A stretch of DNA of 64,000 nucleotides from an uncultured Bacteroidota bacterium (GTDB lineage: Bacteria > Bacteroidota > Bacteroidia > Flavobacteriales > Flavobacteriaceae), in assembly GCA_902622595.1 (NCBI GenBank), contig CACNQM010000001.1:124001-188000 (forward strand), written 5' to 3'. Below are positions 19,402-30,028 of this stretch, piece by piece. The first letter of the stretch is position 1. Every line of letters begins with the position of its first letter. The notes under the pieces are model-generated. The model worked only from the letters and a program-made list of their open reading frames with translations. It ran no database searches and had not been told where the DNA came from. A program made the position numbers and the translations under genes.

Positions 19402-19854
19402 ATGAGTTTAAATAATTTAAAACCTGCAAAAGGATCAAATAAGACAGCTGGCAAAAGATTAGGAAGAGGTCAAGGTTCTGGTAAGGGTGGTACATCTACA
19501 AAAGGACACAAAGGGGCTCAATCTAGATCAGGTTACTCCAGAAAAATCGGTTTTGAGGGTGGTCAAATGCCACTTCAAAGAAGAATTCCAAAATTTGGGT
19601 TTAAAAATATCAATAGGGTTGAGTACAACACCATTAATGTAGACGATATTCAAAACCTTGTTGATAATAAAAAGATAAAAAAGGATTTAACATTAGAAAA
19701 AATGGTTGAATTGAGGTTAGCTAAGAAAGGAGATCTTGTCAAGGTATTAGGAAGAGGTAAAATTGATTCTCCAGTGAACATCTCAGCTCACAAGTTTTCT
19801 GAATCTGCTGAAAAGATGATTGAAAAAGCAGGTGGAAAAGTTAATATTATATAA
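19402..19854 (+). CDS. rplO: 50S ribosomal protein L15
   Basis: L15 is a late-assembly 50S protein. The 150-residue protein has the glycine-rich N terminus [20 protein letters not shown] and [20 protein letters not shown], then the globular C-terminal domain ending near [17 protein letters not shown]. Its TAA shares a base with the secY ATG (TAATG). Confidence 0.99.
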   Translation: MSLNNLKPAKGSNKTAGKRLGRGQGSGKGGTSTKGHKGAQSRSGYSRKIGFEGGQMPLQRRIPKFGFKNINRVEYNTINVDDIQNLVDNKKIKKDLTLEKMVELRLAKKGDLVKVLGRGKIDSPVNISAHKFSESAEKMIEKAGGKVNII

Positions 19855-21206
19855 TGAATAAATTAATAGACTTAATAAAGAGTATCTACAAGATTAAAGA
19901 GTTAAGGGAAAGAATCCTCTTTACTCTTGCGCTCCTATTAGTCTATAGGCTTGGTGCACAGGTTGTTCTTCCTGGAGTTGATTCTTTAGCTCTCTCTGAT
20001 TTATCATCACGTTCTGATGGTGGAGGGTTACTAGGAATTTTAAATGCCTTTACAGGTGGAGCCTTTGCAAACGCATCAATATTTGCTCTTGGGATAATGC
20101 CTTATATCTCTGCATCAATTGTAGTACAACTGATGGGTGTTGCCTTACCTTATCTTCAAAAACTCCAAAAAGAAGGTGAAAGTGGAAGAAAAAAAATTAC
20201 TCAGATTACTAGGTGGTTAACTATCTTTATATGTGTAGTCCAAGCTCCAGCTTACTTATATGGTTTAAGTGCTCTTGGTGTTCCTGATAGTGCTTTTATA
20301 TTTGGAAGAACTCCAGCATTTATTTTCACATCAATTATTATACTTGTTACTGGATGTATATTTGCTATGTGGCTTGGTGAAAAGATCACTGACAGAGGTA
20401 TTGGTAATGGAATATCACTTCTTATAACTGTTGGTATTGTTGCCACTCTTCCACTATCCTTTACTCAAAATTTAATTTCAAGAATATCTGAAAGTAATGG
20501 TGGATTAATTATGGTTGTTATTGAATTAGCAGTTTGGCTTGTAATAATTCTTTTGAGCATTCTTTTAGTAATGGCTGTAAGACAAATACCTGTTCAATAT
20601 GCAAGAAGAAATTCTGTTCCAGGAACTCAATCATCAGGAATGGCTAAAAGACAGTATATACCTCTAAAACTTAATGCATCAGGAGTGATGCCAATAATTT
20701 TTGCTCAAGCATTAATGTTTGCTCCAGCTACAATTGGAAGTGTGTTTGGCACTTCCTCAATTGGTCAATGGTTACAAGCAAGTTTTTCTGATATTTTTGG
20801 ACTTTGGTACAACATTTTATTTGGAGTATTAGTTGTTATTTTTACATTCTTTTACACAGCTATAACAGTACCTACAAATAAGATGTCTGATGATTTAAAA
20901 AGAAGCGGAGGATTTGTACCTGGCATAAGGCCTGGTAATGAGACATCTGAATATCTAGATTCTGTAATGTCACATATAACATTTCCTGGATCTTTGTATT
21001 TGGCAGTAATTGCAGTTTTCCCTGCAATTGTAGTTCAGCTAATTGGAATGCAGCAAGGATGGGCTCTGTTTTTTGGTGGAACATCCCTTTTAATTATGGT
21101 AGGAGTTGCAATTGATACAATTCAGCAGATTAATGCATACTTATTAAATAATCACTATGACGGGCTTATGAAGTCTGGGTCTATGAGAAGTAAACCAACA
21201 ATATAA
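19854..21206 (+). CDS. secY: Protein translocase subunit SecY
   Basis: SecY is the channel of the Sec translocon in the inner membrane. The 450-residue protein has ten predicted membrane helices. It includes [20 protein letters not shown] (helix 2 region), [20 protein letters not shown], the cytoplasmic loop [10 protein letters not shown], and [20 protein letters not shown]. It ends in a short basic tail. It overlaps rplO and infA by one base each. In many bacteria adk and map lie between secY and infA. Neither is present here. Confidence 0.99.
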   Translation: MNKLIDLIKSIYKIKELRERILFTLALLLVYRLGAQVVLPGVDSLALSDLSSRSDGGGLLGILNAFTGGAFANASIFALGIMPYISASIVVQLMGVALPYLQKLQKEGESGRKKITQITRWLTIFICVVQAPAYLYGLSALGVPDSAFIFGRTPAFIFTSIIILVTGCIFAMWLGEKITDRGIGNGISLLITVGIVATLPLSFTQNLISRISESNGGLIMVVIELAVWLVIILLSILLVMAVRQIPVQYARRNSVPGTQSSGMAKRQYIPLKLNASGVMPIIFAQALMFAPATIGSVFGTSSIGQWLQASFSDIFGLWYNILFGVLVVIFTFFYTAITVPTNKMSDDLKRSGGFVPGIRPGNETSEYLDSVMSHITFPGSLYLAVIAVFPAIVVQLIGMQQGWALFFGGTSLLIMVGVAIDTIQQINAYLLNNHYDGLMKSGSMRSKPTI

Positions 21207-21421
21207 TGGCTAAACAAAAATCAATAGAGCAAGAAGGTAAAATAATTGAAGCATTGTCTAATGCAATGTTTAGAGTTGAGCTAGAAAATGGTCATGTTGT
21301 TACTGCTCATATTTCTGGTAAAATGAGACTACATTATATTAAACTTTTACCAGGAGATAAAGTAAAACTTGAAATGAGTCCATATGACTTAACAAAAGCA
21401 AGAATAACATTTAGAATGTAA
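21206..21421 (+). CDS. infA: Translation initiation factor IF-1
   Basis: IF-1 blocks the A site during initiation. The 71-residue OB-fold protein has [40 protein letters not shown], and [20 protein letters not shown] followed by TFRM. The start overlaps the secY stop by one base. rpmJ follows after 11 bases. Confidence 0.98.
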   Translation: MAKQKSIEQEGKIIEALSNAMFRVELENGHVVTAHISGKMRLHYIKLLPGDKVKLEMSPYDLTKARITFRM

Positions 21422-21432
21422 ATAAAATTAAA

Positions 21433-21549
21433 ATGAAAGTAAGAGCATCAATAAAAAAAAGAAGTAGTGAGTGTAAAATTGTCAGAAGAAAAGGCCGTTT
21501 ATACGTCATTAATAAGAAAAATCCAAGATTTAAACAAAGACAAGGTTAA
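21433..21549 (+). CDS. rpmJ: 50S ribosomal protein L36, zinc ligands mostly lost
   Basis: L36 is a tiny late-assembly 50S protein. This 38-residue frame opens with [20 protein letters not shown] and ends [10 protein letters not shown], matching the family along its length. The canonical protein holds zinc with three Cys and one His. Here only one Cys (residue 14) remains, and the His before KQRQG is replaced by Phe, so it should be zinc-free. It is too short for many gene finders. It lies 11 bases after infA and 2 before rpsM. Confidence 0.97.
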   Translation: MKVRASIKKRSSECKIVRRKGRLYVINKKNPRFKQRQG

Positions 21550-21551
21550 TT

Positions 21552-21926
21552 ATGGCAAGAATTTCAGGAATAGATATACCAAAGGATAAAAGAGGGGCAA
21601 TAGCTCTAACATACATATACGGTATTGGTAAAAGTTTAGCATTAACAATATTAGAAAATGCAAAAGTTGATCAAAACAAAAAGGTTTCTGATTGGGATGA
21701 TAAAGAAATAGCTAGCATAAGAGAGGTTGTTGGGAGCCTGACAATAGAAGGTGAATTAAGATCAGAGACCCAGCTAAATATTAAAAGATTAATGGACATT
21801 GGAAGTTATAGAGGTATCAGACACAGAACAGGTCTTCCTCTAAGAGGCCAAAGGACAAAAAATAACTCTAGGACCAGAAAAGGTAAAAGAAAAACTGTAG
21901 CTAACAAGAAAAAAGCAACTAAATAA
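21552..21926 (+). CDS. rpsM: 30S ribosomal protein S13
   Basis: S13 links the 30S head to L5 and to P-site tRNA. The 124-residue protein starts [20 protein letters not shown] and has [29 protein letters not shown] and [15 protein letters not shown]. It opens the alpha portion of the block and is followed by rpsK after 1 base. Confidence 0.99.
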   Translation: MARISGIDIPKDKRGAIALTYIYGIGKSLALTILENAKVDQNKKVSDWDDKEIASIREVVGSLTIEGELRSETQLNIKRLMDIGSYRGIRHRTGLPLRGQRTKNNSRTRKGKRKTVANKKKATK

Positions 21927-21927
21927 C

Positions 21928-22311
21928 ATGGCAAAATCTACTAATAAAAAAAGAAAAGTAATTGTTGAATCAAATGGTGAGGCTCATATCAATGCTTCAT
22001 TCAATAACATAATAATATCAATTACAAATTTAAAAGGTGAGGTTATTTCATGGTCATCAGCCGGTAAAATGGGATTCAAAGGCTCAAAGAAAAATACTCC
22101 TTTCGCAGCACAAACAGCTGCTGAAGATTGTGCAAAAATAGCTTTTGATGCTGGCCTAAGAAGAATTAAAGTCCTAGTTAAAGGACCTGGAAATGGCAGA
22201 GAATCTGCGATAAGAACACTTCATAATAATGGACTTGAAGTTTCGGAAATTATTGATGTTACTCCAGTTCCTCATAATGGATGTAGACCACCTAAAAGAA
22301 GAAGAGTTTAA
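21928..22311 (+). CDS. rpsK: 30S ribosomal protein S11
   Basis: S11 forms part of the 30S platform and contacts mRNA near the E site. The 127-residue protein has [40 protein letters not shown] and the conserved end [17 protein letters not shown]-like block (here [18 protein letters not shown]). The [13 protein letters not shown] end is diagnostic. rpsD follows after 14 bases. Confidence 0.99.
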   Translation: MAKSTNKKRKVIVESNGEAHINASFNNIIISITNLKGEVISWSSAGKMGFKGSKKNTPFAAQTAAEDCAKIAFDAGLRRIKVLVKGPGNGRESAIRTLHNNGLEVSEIIDVTPVPHNGCRPPKRRRV

Positions 22312-22325
22312 TAAATTATATATAA

Positions 22326-22931
22326 ATGGCAAGATATACAGGACCCAAAACAAAGATTTCAAGAAAGTTCGGCGAACCATTATTTGGTGAAGATAGGACT
22401 CTGGAAAAGAAAAACTATCCTCCAGGTCAACATGGTAATAACAAGAGAAGAGCAAAAAAATCTGAATATGCTATTCAACTAATGGAGAAGCAAAAAGCAA
22501 AGTACACTTATGGGATACTTGAAAAACAATTTAGAAATATTTATGACAAAGCCAACAGAGGAAAAGGTATCACAGGTGAGTTGCTCCTTCAGCTTTGCGA
22601 ATCTAGGCTTGATAATGTAGTTTACAGAATGGGTATTTCAAAAACAAGAGATGGAGCTAGGCAGCTTGTATCCCACAAGCATGTTACTGTCAACGGATCA
22701 ATAGTAAATATACCATCATATACGCTAAGGCCAGGTGATAAGGTGTCAATTAGAGAAAAATCAAAATCCTTAAAAGCGATTGAAAGCTCTTTACTTGAAA
22801 ATAACTCTGAATATGAATGGATTAAATTTAACAGAGAAAGACTAGAAGGTGAATTTGTTTCAATTCCAGATAGAGAACAAATTCCAGAAAATATTAAAGA
22901 ACAATTAATAGTTGAATTATACTCAAAATAA
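22326..22931 (+). CDS. rpsD: 30S ribosomal protein S4
   Basis: S4 starts 30S assembly and binds 16S rRNA. In enterobacteria it represses the alpha operon, which is not testable here. The 201-residue protein has [40 protein letters not shown] and the S4 RNA-binding domain around [20 protein letters not shown] and [17 protein letters not shown]. It lies 5 bases before rpoA, the usual order. Confidence 0.99.
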   Translation: MARYTGPKTKISRKFGEPLFGEDRTLEKKNYPPGQHGNNKRRAKKSEYAIQLMEKQKAKYTYGILEKQFRNIYDKANRGKGITGELLLQLCESRLDNVVYRMGISKTRDGARQLVSHKHVTVNGSIVNIPSYTLRPGDKVSIREKSKSLKAIESSLLENNSEYEWIKFNRERLEGEFVSIPDREQIPENIKEQLIVELYSK

Positions 22932-22936
22932 AAAAT

Positions 22937-23929
22937 ATGGCAATTTTAAACTTTCAGAAACCAGATAAAGTAATCATGATAGATTCTACAGAATCTCATG
23001 GTAAATTTGAATTTAGACCCTTAGAACCAGGCTATGGTTTAACGATAGGGAATGCACTACGAAGAGTCCTTCTATCTTCTTTAGAGGGATACGCATTTAC
23101 ATCAGTTAAAATTGATGGTATTGACCATGAATTTTCAACTATTGAGGGTGTTGTTGAAGATGTAACTGAAATTATACTTAATATTAAACAAATTAGGCTT
23201 AAGAGGCAGATTGATGATTTAGAAAATGAGAAAATAAATGTTATTGTTGGAAATCAGAAGGTTTTTAAAGCTTCTGATCTTCAAAAATTTATTTCGGGTT
23301 TTCAAGTTTTAAATCCTGATCTTGTCATCTGTAGCTTGGAAAAAGATGTAAAACTTTCTATTGAGCTTAATATTGAAAAGGGAAGAGGTTATGTTCCGGC
23401 AGAAGAAAACAAAAAACAAAGTGATTCTATAGGTGTAATTGCTATTGATTCAATTTACACTCCCATTAAAAATGTTAAGTATAATATTGAGAACTATAGA
23501 GTTGAACAAAAGACAGATTATGAGAAACTTGTTTTCGAAATTGAAACTGATGGATCTATTCACCCTAAAGATGCTTTAACTGAGGCTGCAAAAATTTTGA
23601 TACACCATTTCATGTTATTCTCAGATGAATTGATAACCTTAGAGGCTGATGAAATTGCTAAATCAGAAACTTATGATGAAGAATCTCTTCATATGCGACA
23701 ATTGCTAAAAACTAAATTAATTGATATGGACTTATCAGTAAGAGCTCTAAATTGTCTTAAAGCAGCGGAAGTTGATACTCTTGGTGATCTTGTTTCATTT
23801 AACAAGAATGACCTTATGAAATTCAGAAACTTTGGAAGAAAATCACTCACAGAATTAGAAGAGTTAGTTATTCTCAAAGGTCTTTCTTTTGGTATGGATC
23901 TCTCAAAATATAAATTAGACAAAGATTAA
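22937..23929 (+). CDS. rpoA: RNA polymerase alpha subunit
   Basis: Alpha dimerises to start assembly of RNA polymerase, and its C-terminal domain binds DNA and regulators. The 330-residue protein has the N-terminal assembly domain with [20 protein letters not shown]. The C-terminal domain is at about 255-325 ([32 protein letters not shown]), the helix-hairpin-helix fold that contacts UP elements. It is normal in length and lies between rpsD (5 bases) and rplQ (10 bases). Confidence 0.99.
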   Translation: MAILNFQKPDKVIMIDSTESHGKFEFRPLEPGYGLTIGNALRRVLLSSLEGYAFTSVKIDGIDHEFSTIEGVVEDVTEIILNIKQIRLKRQIDDLENEKINVIVGNQKVFKASDLQKFISGFQVLNPDLVICSLEKDVKLSIELNIEKGRGYVPAEENKKQSDSIGVIAIDSIYTPIKNVKYNIENYRVEQKTDYEKLVFEIETDGSIHPKDALTEAAKILIHHFMLFSDELITLEADEIAKSETYDEESLHMRQLLKTKLIDMDLSVRALNCLKAAEVDTLGDLVSFNKNDLMKFRNFGRKSLTELEELVILKGLSFGMDLSKYKLDKD

Positions 23930-23939
23930 AATTTAAGTC

Positions 23940-24374
23940 ATGAGACACGGTAAAAAAATAATTAAATTAGGTAGAAAATCTGCTCATAGAAAGGCCATGT
24001 TGGCCAATATGGCTGTTTCTTTATTTGAGCATAAAAGAATTACTACTACCTCAACAAAAGCAAAAGCATTAAAAATATTTGTTGAACCTTTAATTACCAA
24101 GTCTAAAAATGATTCAGTTCACAATAGGAGACTTTGTTTTAGTAAACTAAGAAATAAATATGGTATTAAGATTTTATTTGATGAAATTGCAAAGAGAGTT
24201 GCAGACAGGCCTGGAGGATACACAAGGGTTATTAAATTAGGTAATAGATTGGGCGATAATGCGTCAATGGCAATGATAGAACTCGTTGATTTTAACGATT
24301 TATATAATAGTACTTCTTCAAATAAATCTGAAAGCCCTGCTTCAGAGTTAACCCCTGAATCTACATCTGAATAA
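23940..24374 (+). CDS. rplQ: 50S ribosomal protein L17 with Ser/Glu-rich tail
   Basis: L17 is the last gene of the alpha operon and of the whole superoperon. The 144-residue protein has [40 protein letters not shown] and [20 protein letters not shown]. After the conserved domain, which ends near ELVDFND, a 26-residue Ser, Pro and Glu-rich tail follows that is probably disordered. A strong terminator lies 23 bases after the stop. Confidence 0.98.
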   Translation: MRHGKKIIKLGRKSAHRKAMLANMAVSLFEHKRITTTSTKAKALKIFVEPLITKSKNDSVHNRRLCFSKLRNKYGIKILFDEIAKRVADRPGGYTRVIKLGNRLGDNASMAMIELVDFNDLYNSTSSNKSESPASELTPESTSE

Positions 24375-24396
24375 CACCTTATAAAAAGTAATTAAC

Positions 24397-24433
24397 AAAA
24401 GGGTATATGTCTTTTCATATATCCTTTTTTTGT
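24397..24433 (+). terminator. Rho-independent terminator of the ribosomal superoperon
   Basis: A 13-bp stem with one G-T wobble pairs 24397-24409 with 24416-24428 around a 6-base loop (TCTTTT). A T-rich run follows. It sits 23 bases after the rplQ stop and ends before carA, so the 16.5-kb block most likely ends here. It also rules out an ATG at 24407 as the carA start, because that codon is in the stem. Confidence 0.85.
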
Positions 24434-24451
24434 TTAACTTTATTTTCCAAA

Positions 24452-25549
24452 ATGTCCAACAAAAAAAGAAAGAAAGGTCTCGTACTGTTAGCTGATGGTA
24501 CGATTTTTTATGGTCGTTCTGCAGGAATTGATGGTACTGCACTTGGAGAAATTTGTTTTAATACAGGAGTAACAGGATATCAAGAAATATTTACCGATCC
24601 CTCATATTTTGGACAGATTATGGTTACAACAACTTCTCATATTGGTAACTACGGAATAAAAATGTCTGAATCTCAATCAAAAGAGATATTTATCAGTGGG
24701 TTAATATGTAAGTCATTTAGCTCAGTTAATTCAAGGTCAAACTCAAAATCATTAAAAGAATGGTTTAAGTCAAACAAATTGGTTACGCTTTGTGATGTTG
24801 ATACAAGAGCATTAGTTAGATATATTAGAGATAATGGAGCAATGAATGCTGCTATTACAACTGAAATTGAAAAAATTGAAGATATCAAAAATGATCTTAA
24901 TAATTTTCCGGTTATGGATGGTCTTGAGCTTGCATCTAAAGTCTCAACAAAAAAATCATACGAATATGGTAATAAAAATTCAAAAGTTAGATTAGCAGTT
25001 ATAGATCTTGGAATTAAAAAAAATATTCTTGAAAACTTTTCAAAAAGAGGGTTATTTATAAAAGTGTTTCCATACAATACAGATTTTGAAGAAATGCTAA
25101 AATTTAAACCACATTGCTTCTTTTTGTCAAATGGTCCTGGTGATCCTAAGCCTCTAACTCATGTTATAGAGACTACAAAAAAAATTTTAGATAAAAATTA
25201 TCCTCTTTTTGGCATATGTTTAGGTCATCAAGTAATTGCTCTTGCAAATGGAATCGAAACATATAAAATGTTTAATGGCCATAGAGGTATTAATCATCCT
25301 GTTTTAAATCTCAATACAGGTAAAGGTGAGATTACATCCCAGAATCATGGTTTTGCTGTTGATTATAAGACAGCAGTTTCTAATAAATCTGTAAAAATAT
25401 CACATCAACACTTAAATGATCAGACAGTTGCAGGTCTTGAAATCAAAGGTAAAGATTGTTTCTCTGTCCAGTATCATCCTGAAGCAGGTCCCGGGCCAAA
25501 TGATGGTAATTATCTATTTGATCAATTTCTATCTAAGCTAAATCAATGA
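24452..25549 (+). CDS. carA: Carbamoyl-phosphate synthase small (glutaminase) subunit
   Basis: CarA hydrolyses glutamine and passes ammonia to CarB to make carbamoyl phosphate for arginine and pyrimidines. I chose the ATG at 24452 ([15 protein letters not shown]), since the in-frame ATG at 24407 lies in the terminator stem. The resulting 365-residue protein has the N-terminal small domain ([31 protein letters not shown]) and the class I amidotransferase with nucleophile GICLGHQ (Cys256) and [14 protein letters not shown] possible -7 box (TAACTTTA) lies at 24435-24442. carB is about 25 kb away, and eno follows after 1 base. Confidence 0.96.
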   Translation: MSNKKRKKGLVLLADGTIFYGRSAGIDGTALGEICFNTGVTGYQEIFTDPSYFGQIMVTTTSHIGNYGIKMSESQSKEIFISGLICKSFSSVNSRSNSKSLKEWFKSNKLVTLCDVDTRALVRYIRDNGAMNAAITTEIEKIEDIKNDLNNFPVMDGLELASKVSTKKSYEYGNKNSKVRLAVIDLGIKKNILENFSKRGLFIKVFPYNTDFEEMLKFKPHCFFLSNGPGDPKPLTHVIETTKKILDKNYPLFGICLGHQVIALANGIETYKMFNGHRGINHPVLNLNTGKGEITSQNHGFAVDYKTAVSNKSVKISHQHLNDQTVAGLEIKGKDCFSVQYHPEAGPGPNDGNYLFDQFLSKLNQ

Positions 25550-25550
25550 T

Positions 25551-26843
25551 ATGACCAAAATTAAGAATATCGTAGCAAGGCAAATATTTGACTCAAGAGG
25601 TAATCCAACAGTTGAGGCAGATGTAATTACATCAAATGGAGTTTTAGGTAGAGCTGCTGTTCCCTCAGGGGCTTCAACAGGTGAGCATGAGGCTGTTGAG
25701 TTAAGAGACGAAACCAAAGATTTTATGGGTAAGTCCGTTTATCGTGCAGTTAAAAACGTAAATGAATCAATTTTTAAAGAATTAAAGAATTTATCGGTAT
25801 TTGATCAGGAATTAATTGATTCAAAGATGATTGAGCTTGATAACACTGCTAACAAGTCAAAACTTGGTGCTAATGCTATTCTATCTGTTTCATTAGCTGT
25901 CGCAAAGGCTGCTGCAATCGAAAAAAAAATATCTCTTTTTAGATATTTGGGAAACGACAAATCAAATGTTTTACCTGTTCCTTTGATGAATATCATAAAT
26001 GGTGGGAGTCACTCTGATTCACCTATTTCTTTCCAAGAGTTCATGATCGTCCCTATTGGTGCTTCAAATTTTAGTCATGCTCTTCAAATAGGTAATGAAG
26101 TTTTTCATAATCTAAAATTAATTCTAAAATCTAGAGGTCTTTCCACTGCAGTTGGAGATGAGGGTGGATTTGCCCCTGATCTAGAAGGTACAGAAGATGC
26201 AATTAATACAATTATTAAAGCAGTAGAAAAAGCAGGCTATAAGATCAAAGAAGATGTAATGATAGCTCTTGACTGTGCCTCCTCAGAATTCTTTAAAGAT
26301 GGCTATTATGATTACTCAATTTTTGAAAGTGGTAATAACACAAAATTAACATCAGAGGAACAGGTAAATTTTCTAGTTGATCTTTGTGAAAAATATCCAA
26401 TAATTTCTATTGAAGATGGAATGGATGAAAATGACTGGGATGGATGGAAACTTTTAACTGAAAAAATTGGAGACAAGGTTCAGCTTGTTGGTGATGATTT
26501 ATTTGTCACAGATATTTCAAGGTTATCTAAGGGAATAAATGAAAAAATTGGTAATTCAATTTTAATCAAATATAATCAAGTTGGTTCATTGACGGAGACC
26601 ATCTCCTCTATTAATTTAGCTTCAGAAAATAATTTTACTTCTGTAATATCTCATAGATCTGGTGAAACAGAAGATTCCACGATTTCAGATCTTTGCGTTG
26701 CCTTCAATACAGGACAAATTAAAACAGGTTCAATGTCTAGAAGCGACAGAATGTCTAAATACAATCAATTAATTAGAATTGAGGAAGAATTAGGTGAATC
26801 TGCTGTATATCTCGGAAAAAAAGCATTTAAGTTAAACTTCTAA
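25551..26843 (+). CDS. eno: Enolase
   Basis: Enolase converts 2-phosphoglycerate to phosphoenolpyruvate in glycolysis. The 430-residue protein has [34 protein letters not shown], the catalytic region [18 protein letters not shown], the metal-binding Asp and Glu residues within [11 protein letters not shown] and [10 protein letters not shown], and [18 protein letters not shown] with the catalytic loop. It starts one base after carA and is likely cotranscribed with it. The downstream gap has its own promoter box for gltA. Confidence 0.99.
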   Translation: MTKIKNIVARQIFDSRGNPTVEADVITSNGVLGRAAVPSGASTGEHEAVELRDETKDFMGKSVYRAVKNVNESIFKELKNLSVFDQELIDSKMIELDNTANKSKLGANAILSVSLAVAKAAAIEKKISLFRYLGNDKSNVLPVPLMNIINGGSHSDSPISFQEFMIVPIGASNFSHALQIGNEVFHNLKLILKSRGLSTAVGDEGGFAPDLEGTEDAINTIIKAVEKAGYKIKEDVMIALDCASSEFFKDGYYDYSIFESGNNTKLTSEEQVNFLVDLCEKYPIISIEDGMDENDWDGWKLLTEKIGDKVQLVGDDLFVTDISRLSKGINEKIGNSILIKYNQVGSLTETISSINLASENNFTSVISHRSGETEDSTISDLCVAFNTGQIKTGSMSRSDRMSKYNQLIRIEEELGESAVYLGKKAFKLNF

Positions 26844-26886
26844 GAATTTAAATTTTATTTAATTTTTTTCTTAGGCTCAGGTAATT

Positions 26887-26894
26887 TAAATTTG
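26887..26894 (+). promoter_or_regulatory. Probable -7 box of gltA promoter
   Basis: TAAATTTG, an exact match to TAnnTTTG, ends 15 bases before the ATG at 26910. The implied leader is about 10 bases. At the -33 place there is TTT, but no TTG. The box overlaps the alternative TTG start at 26892, which argues against that start. Confidence 0.55.
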
Positions 26895-26909
26895 TATAAA
26901 TACCCATTG

Positions 26910-28205
26910 ATGGATAAATCTGCAAAAATTGAATATAATGGAAAGTCCTATGATTTTCCGATTATAACTGGTTCAGAGAATGAAGAAGCTATTGATATAA
27001 ATAAATTAAGGGCTGAGACGGGTTTAATAACTTATGATCCTGGCTATAAAAATACTGGCCATTGTATTAGTAATATAACATATCTAGATGGTGAAAATGG
27101 TATATTAAGGTATAGAGGCTATTCTGTTGATGAATTATGTGAAAAAAAATCCTTCCTTGACGTAGTGTATCTGCTTATTTTTGGAGACCTACCAAGTAGC
27201 GATCAGTTAAGTAAATTTCAGAATGATATAAGAGAAGAAGCGCTAGTAGATGAAGATTTAAAGAAGATTTTTAAAAGTTTCCCTAGGTCTGCTCATCCAA
27301 TGGGTGTTCTTTCATCTTTAACATCAGCATTAATTGCATTTAACCCTCTTAATGAAACAAAGATTTCAATTCATGACAAGAAAGGAATTACAGAAGATGA
27401 TAAAATGTATATGTCTACAGTTAGACTTTTGTCAAAATTTCCAATTATTTCATCTTGGACACTGAGAAAAATAAAAGGACTTCCACTTAATTTTAGTAAC
27501 AATAAATTATCATATACTGAAAACATTGCCTATATGATGTTTGCTTTACCAAATAGAGAGTATATTCAAAATGATGTTGTAATAAATGCTTTGAATACTC
27601 TTTTAATTCTTCATGCTGATCATGAACAGAATTGTTCAACTTCAACAGTCAGAATAGTTGGATCTTCATATGCGGGTCTTTATGCTTCAATATCTGCAGG
27701 GATAGGCGCATTGTGGGGTAGACTGCATGGTGGTGCAAATCAGGCTGTAATTGAAATGTTAGAATTAATCAAAAATGATGATTCTGATATTGATAAATAT
27801 ATAAGTAAAGCAAAAGACAAGTCAGATCCATTTAGATTAATGGGTTTTGGTCATAGAGTTTATAAAAATTTTGATCCTCGTGCAAAAATTATTAAAAAAG
27901 CTGCAGACCAAGTTCTAAATGATCTGGGTATCAATGATCCTGTTTTAGATATTGCAAAATCTATTGAGGAAAAAGCATTAAATGATGAATATTTTATAGA
28001 GAAAAAGTTATACCCTAATGTCGATTTTTACTCTGGTATAATATACAGGGCCCTTGGTATTCCAACTGAAATGTTTACTGTTATGTTTGCCTTAGGTAGA
28101 ATTCCTGGTTGGATTGCTCAATGGAAAGAAATGAGAGATTCGAATAATCCAATAGGAAGGCCAAGACAAATTTATAACGGGCCTACTCACAGAACTATAT
28201 CATAG
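26910..28205 (+). CDS. gltA: Citrate synthase
   Basis: Citrate synthase condenses oxaloacetate and acetyl-CoA in the first step of the TCA cycle. The 431-residue protein is a hexameric-type Gram-negative form by length and N-terminal domain (DPGYKNTGHCISNITYLDGE). The active-site His residues are in LHADHEQNCSTSTVRIVGSS and GFGHRVYKNFDPR, and the catalytic Asp is in YPNVDFYSGIIYRALGIP. I chose ATG 26910, because a TTG at 26892 would include the promoter box. It ends 8 bases before argS. Confidence 0.98.
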   Translation: MDKSAKIEYNGKSYDFPIITGSENEEAIDINKLRAETGLITYDPGYKNTGHCISNITYLDGENGILRYRGYSVDELCEKKSFLDVVYLLIFGDLPSSDQLSKFQNDIREEALVDEDLKKIFKSFPRSAHPMGVLSSLTSALIAFNPLNETKISIHDKKGITEDDKMYMSTVRLLSKFPIISSWTLRKIKGLPLNFSNNKLSYTENIAYMMFALPNREYIQNDVVINALNTLLILHADHEQNCSTSTVRIVGSSYAGLYASISAGIGALWGRLHGGANQAVIEMLELIKNDDSDIDKYISKAKDKSDPFRLMGFGHRVYKNFDPRAKIIKKAADQVLNDLGINDPVLDIAKSIEEKALNDEYFIEKKLYPNVDFYSGIIYRALGIPTEMFTVMFALGRIPGWIAQWKEMRDSNNPIGRPRQIYNGPTHRTIS

Positions 28206-28213
28206 AATAATCA

Positions 28214-29983
28214 ATGGAAATCAAATCTGAGATTTCAAATCTTGCCTCTAACTTTTTGAATAAAAATTTTAGTATCAAAACTGACTATATTGAAATTCAA
28301 AATACAAAAAAGGACTTTGTGGGTGACATAACAATTGTGCTTTTTCCATATTTAAAAAATATTAATAAAGATAAATCTGATTTTGGAAAAGAATTTGGTG
28401 AGTATATTAAAAAAAAATCATCTAATGTTCAAGATTTTAATATAGTAGGCGGTTTCTTAAACCTTACCATTTCTGATAACTATTACACTAATTTTATAAA
28501 TTCAATTGATGATAATCTAAATTTTGCTAAAATAGAACCTTCAAATGATACATATATTGTTGAATTTTCTTCTCCAAATACAAATAAACCTCTTCACCTA
28601 GGTCATATTAGAAACAACTTGTTAGGTTATTCTATTTCTAAAATTTTAGAGGCTAACGGTAAAAAAGTTCAAAAAGTTCAAATAATAAATGATCGTGGGA
28701 TTCATATATGTAAATCAATGGTTGCTTGGAGACAATTTGCTAATGGATCGACTCCTCAATCAACTAATGTTAAAGGTGATAAATTTGTGGGTGATTATTA
28801 CATAATGTTTGATAAAATTCAGAAAGAGCAGATGAACAAGTTAATTGAATCTGGGATTGATAAAGATTTAGCATCAGATAGCACTGAAATAATGAAATCT
28901 GCTAAAGAGGAGCTAACTAAATGGGAGAATAATGATAGAGAAACCAGAGAAACATGGAAAATGATGAATGACTGGGTTTATGATGGTTTTAAAAAGACAT
29001 ACAGTCTTCTGGGAGTTTCATTTGATAAAAATTATTATGAAAGTGACACATACCTTTTGGGTAAAGATATAATGTTAGAAGGTCTAAAAAATAACGTATT
29101 GTACAAAAGAGATGACTCGTCGGTATGGATAAATTTGGATAGTGATGGTTTAGATGAGAAACTTTTGCAAAGATCTGATGGAACATCTGTCTATATGACT
29201 CAAGATTTGGGTACTGCAGTTCAAAGGATTTCCGATCATTCTAATGTGAAGGGTATGATTTATACGGTTGGTAATGAACAAGATTATCACTTTAAAGTAT
29301 TATTTAAAATATTAAAAAAATTAGGTTATGATTGGGCTGATAATCTCTATCATTTAAGTTATGGAATGGTTGATCTTCCATCAGGAAAAATGAAAAGTAG
29401 AGAGGGTACAGTTGTTGATGCAGACGATTTAATTTATGATCTTATAGATACTGTTAAAGAAACAACAGAAAGCTTAGATAAGTATCAGTCATCAAACGAA
29501 TTATTAGATTATGAAGAATATAAAAAGATTGCGCTAGGTGCGCTTAAGTATTATATTTTAAAAGTTGATCCAAAAAAAAATATTTTATTTAATCCCGAAG
29601 AATCAATTGATTTAACAGGTAATACCGGTCCTTTTATTCAATATGCATATGTTAGAATTAAATCAATTCTTAAAAAGGCTAATAAGGTTTTTGAAATAAA
29701 TATTCAATATAATCTGAATAAAAAAGAGAAAGAGGTAATTAAGATTATTCATGAATTTCCTTCAGTAATTAAAAGTTCATACAAAGAGCTTTCACCTGCA
29801 TTAATTGCAAATTACCTGTATGATTTAGTTAAAAGCTTTAACTCTCTTTATCAAAATCACCATATTCTTAATTCTGAGAGTAAAGACTCAACAACAATTA
29901 GGCTTAGTATATCATCAAATACAGCAAGAGTTATTGAAGCCTGTTGTGATCTTTTGGGTATAGAATTACCAAATAAAATGTAA
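28214..29983 (+). CDS. argS: Arginyl-tRNA synthetase
   Basis: ArgS charges tRNA-Arg with arginine. The 589-residue class I enzyme has the N-terminal Add1 domain, the HIGH-like signature EFSSPNTNKPLHLGHIRNN at about residue 117-135, the KMSKS-like loop KMKSREGT, and the C-terminal anticodon-binding domain (DLTGNTGPFIQYAYVRIKSI, near residue 475, then the helical region). The stop codon lies in the A-run of a bidirectional terminator, whose other side serves the rhodopsin gene. Confidence 0.98.
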   Translation: MEIKSEISNLASNFLNKNFSIKTDYIEIQNTKKDFVGDITIVLFPYLKNINKDKSDFGKEFGEYIKKKSSNVQDFNIVGGFLNLTISDNYYTNFINSIDDNLNFAKIEPSNDTYIVEFSSPNTNKPLHLGHIRNNLLGYSISKILEANGKKVQKVQIINDRGIHICKSMVAWRQFANGSTPQSTNVKGDKFVGDYYIMFDKIQKEQMNKLIESGIDKDLASDSTEIMKSAKEELTKWENNDRETRETWKMMNDWVYDGFKKTYSLLGVSFDKNYYESDTYLLGKDIMLEGLKNNVLYKRDDSSVWINLDSDGLDEKLLQRSDGTSVYMTQDLGTAVQRISDHSNVKGMIYTVGNEQDYHFKVLFKILKKLGYDWADNLYHLSYGMVDLPSGKMKSREGTVVDADDLIYDLIDTVKETTESLDKYQSSNELLDYEEYKKIALGALKYYILKVDPKKNILFNPEESIDLTGNTGPFIQYAYVRIKSILKKANKVFEINIQYNLNKKEKEVIKIIHEFPSVIKSSYKELSPALIANYLYDLVKSFNSLYQNHHILNSESKDSTTIRLSISSNTARVIEACCDLLGIELPNKM

Positions 29984-30010
29984 AAAAAAAGTCACCCGAA
30001 GGTGACTTTT
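29982..30010. terminator. Bidirectional terminator between argS and proteorhodopsin
   Basis: A perfect stem pairs AAAAGTCACC (29987-29996) with GGTGACTTTT (30001-30010) around the loop CGAA. Read from the minus strand the loop is TTCG closed by C-G, the very stable UUCG type, and the T-run then has nine bases. Both directions have a T tail, so it can end argS (plus) and the rhodopsin transcript (minus). The minus orientation looks stronger. Confidence 0.88.
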
Positions 30011-30028
30011 AAATTATCTGAGTGTAAA

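Noticed and set aside
24407-24451. Earlier carA start at ATG 24407
   Set aside because: This ATG and the codons after it lie in the stem and T-run of the superoperon terminator. ATG 24452 gives the family length.
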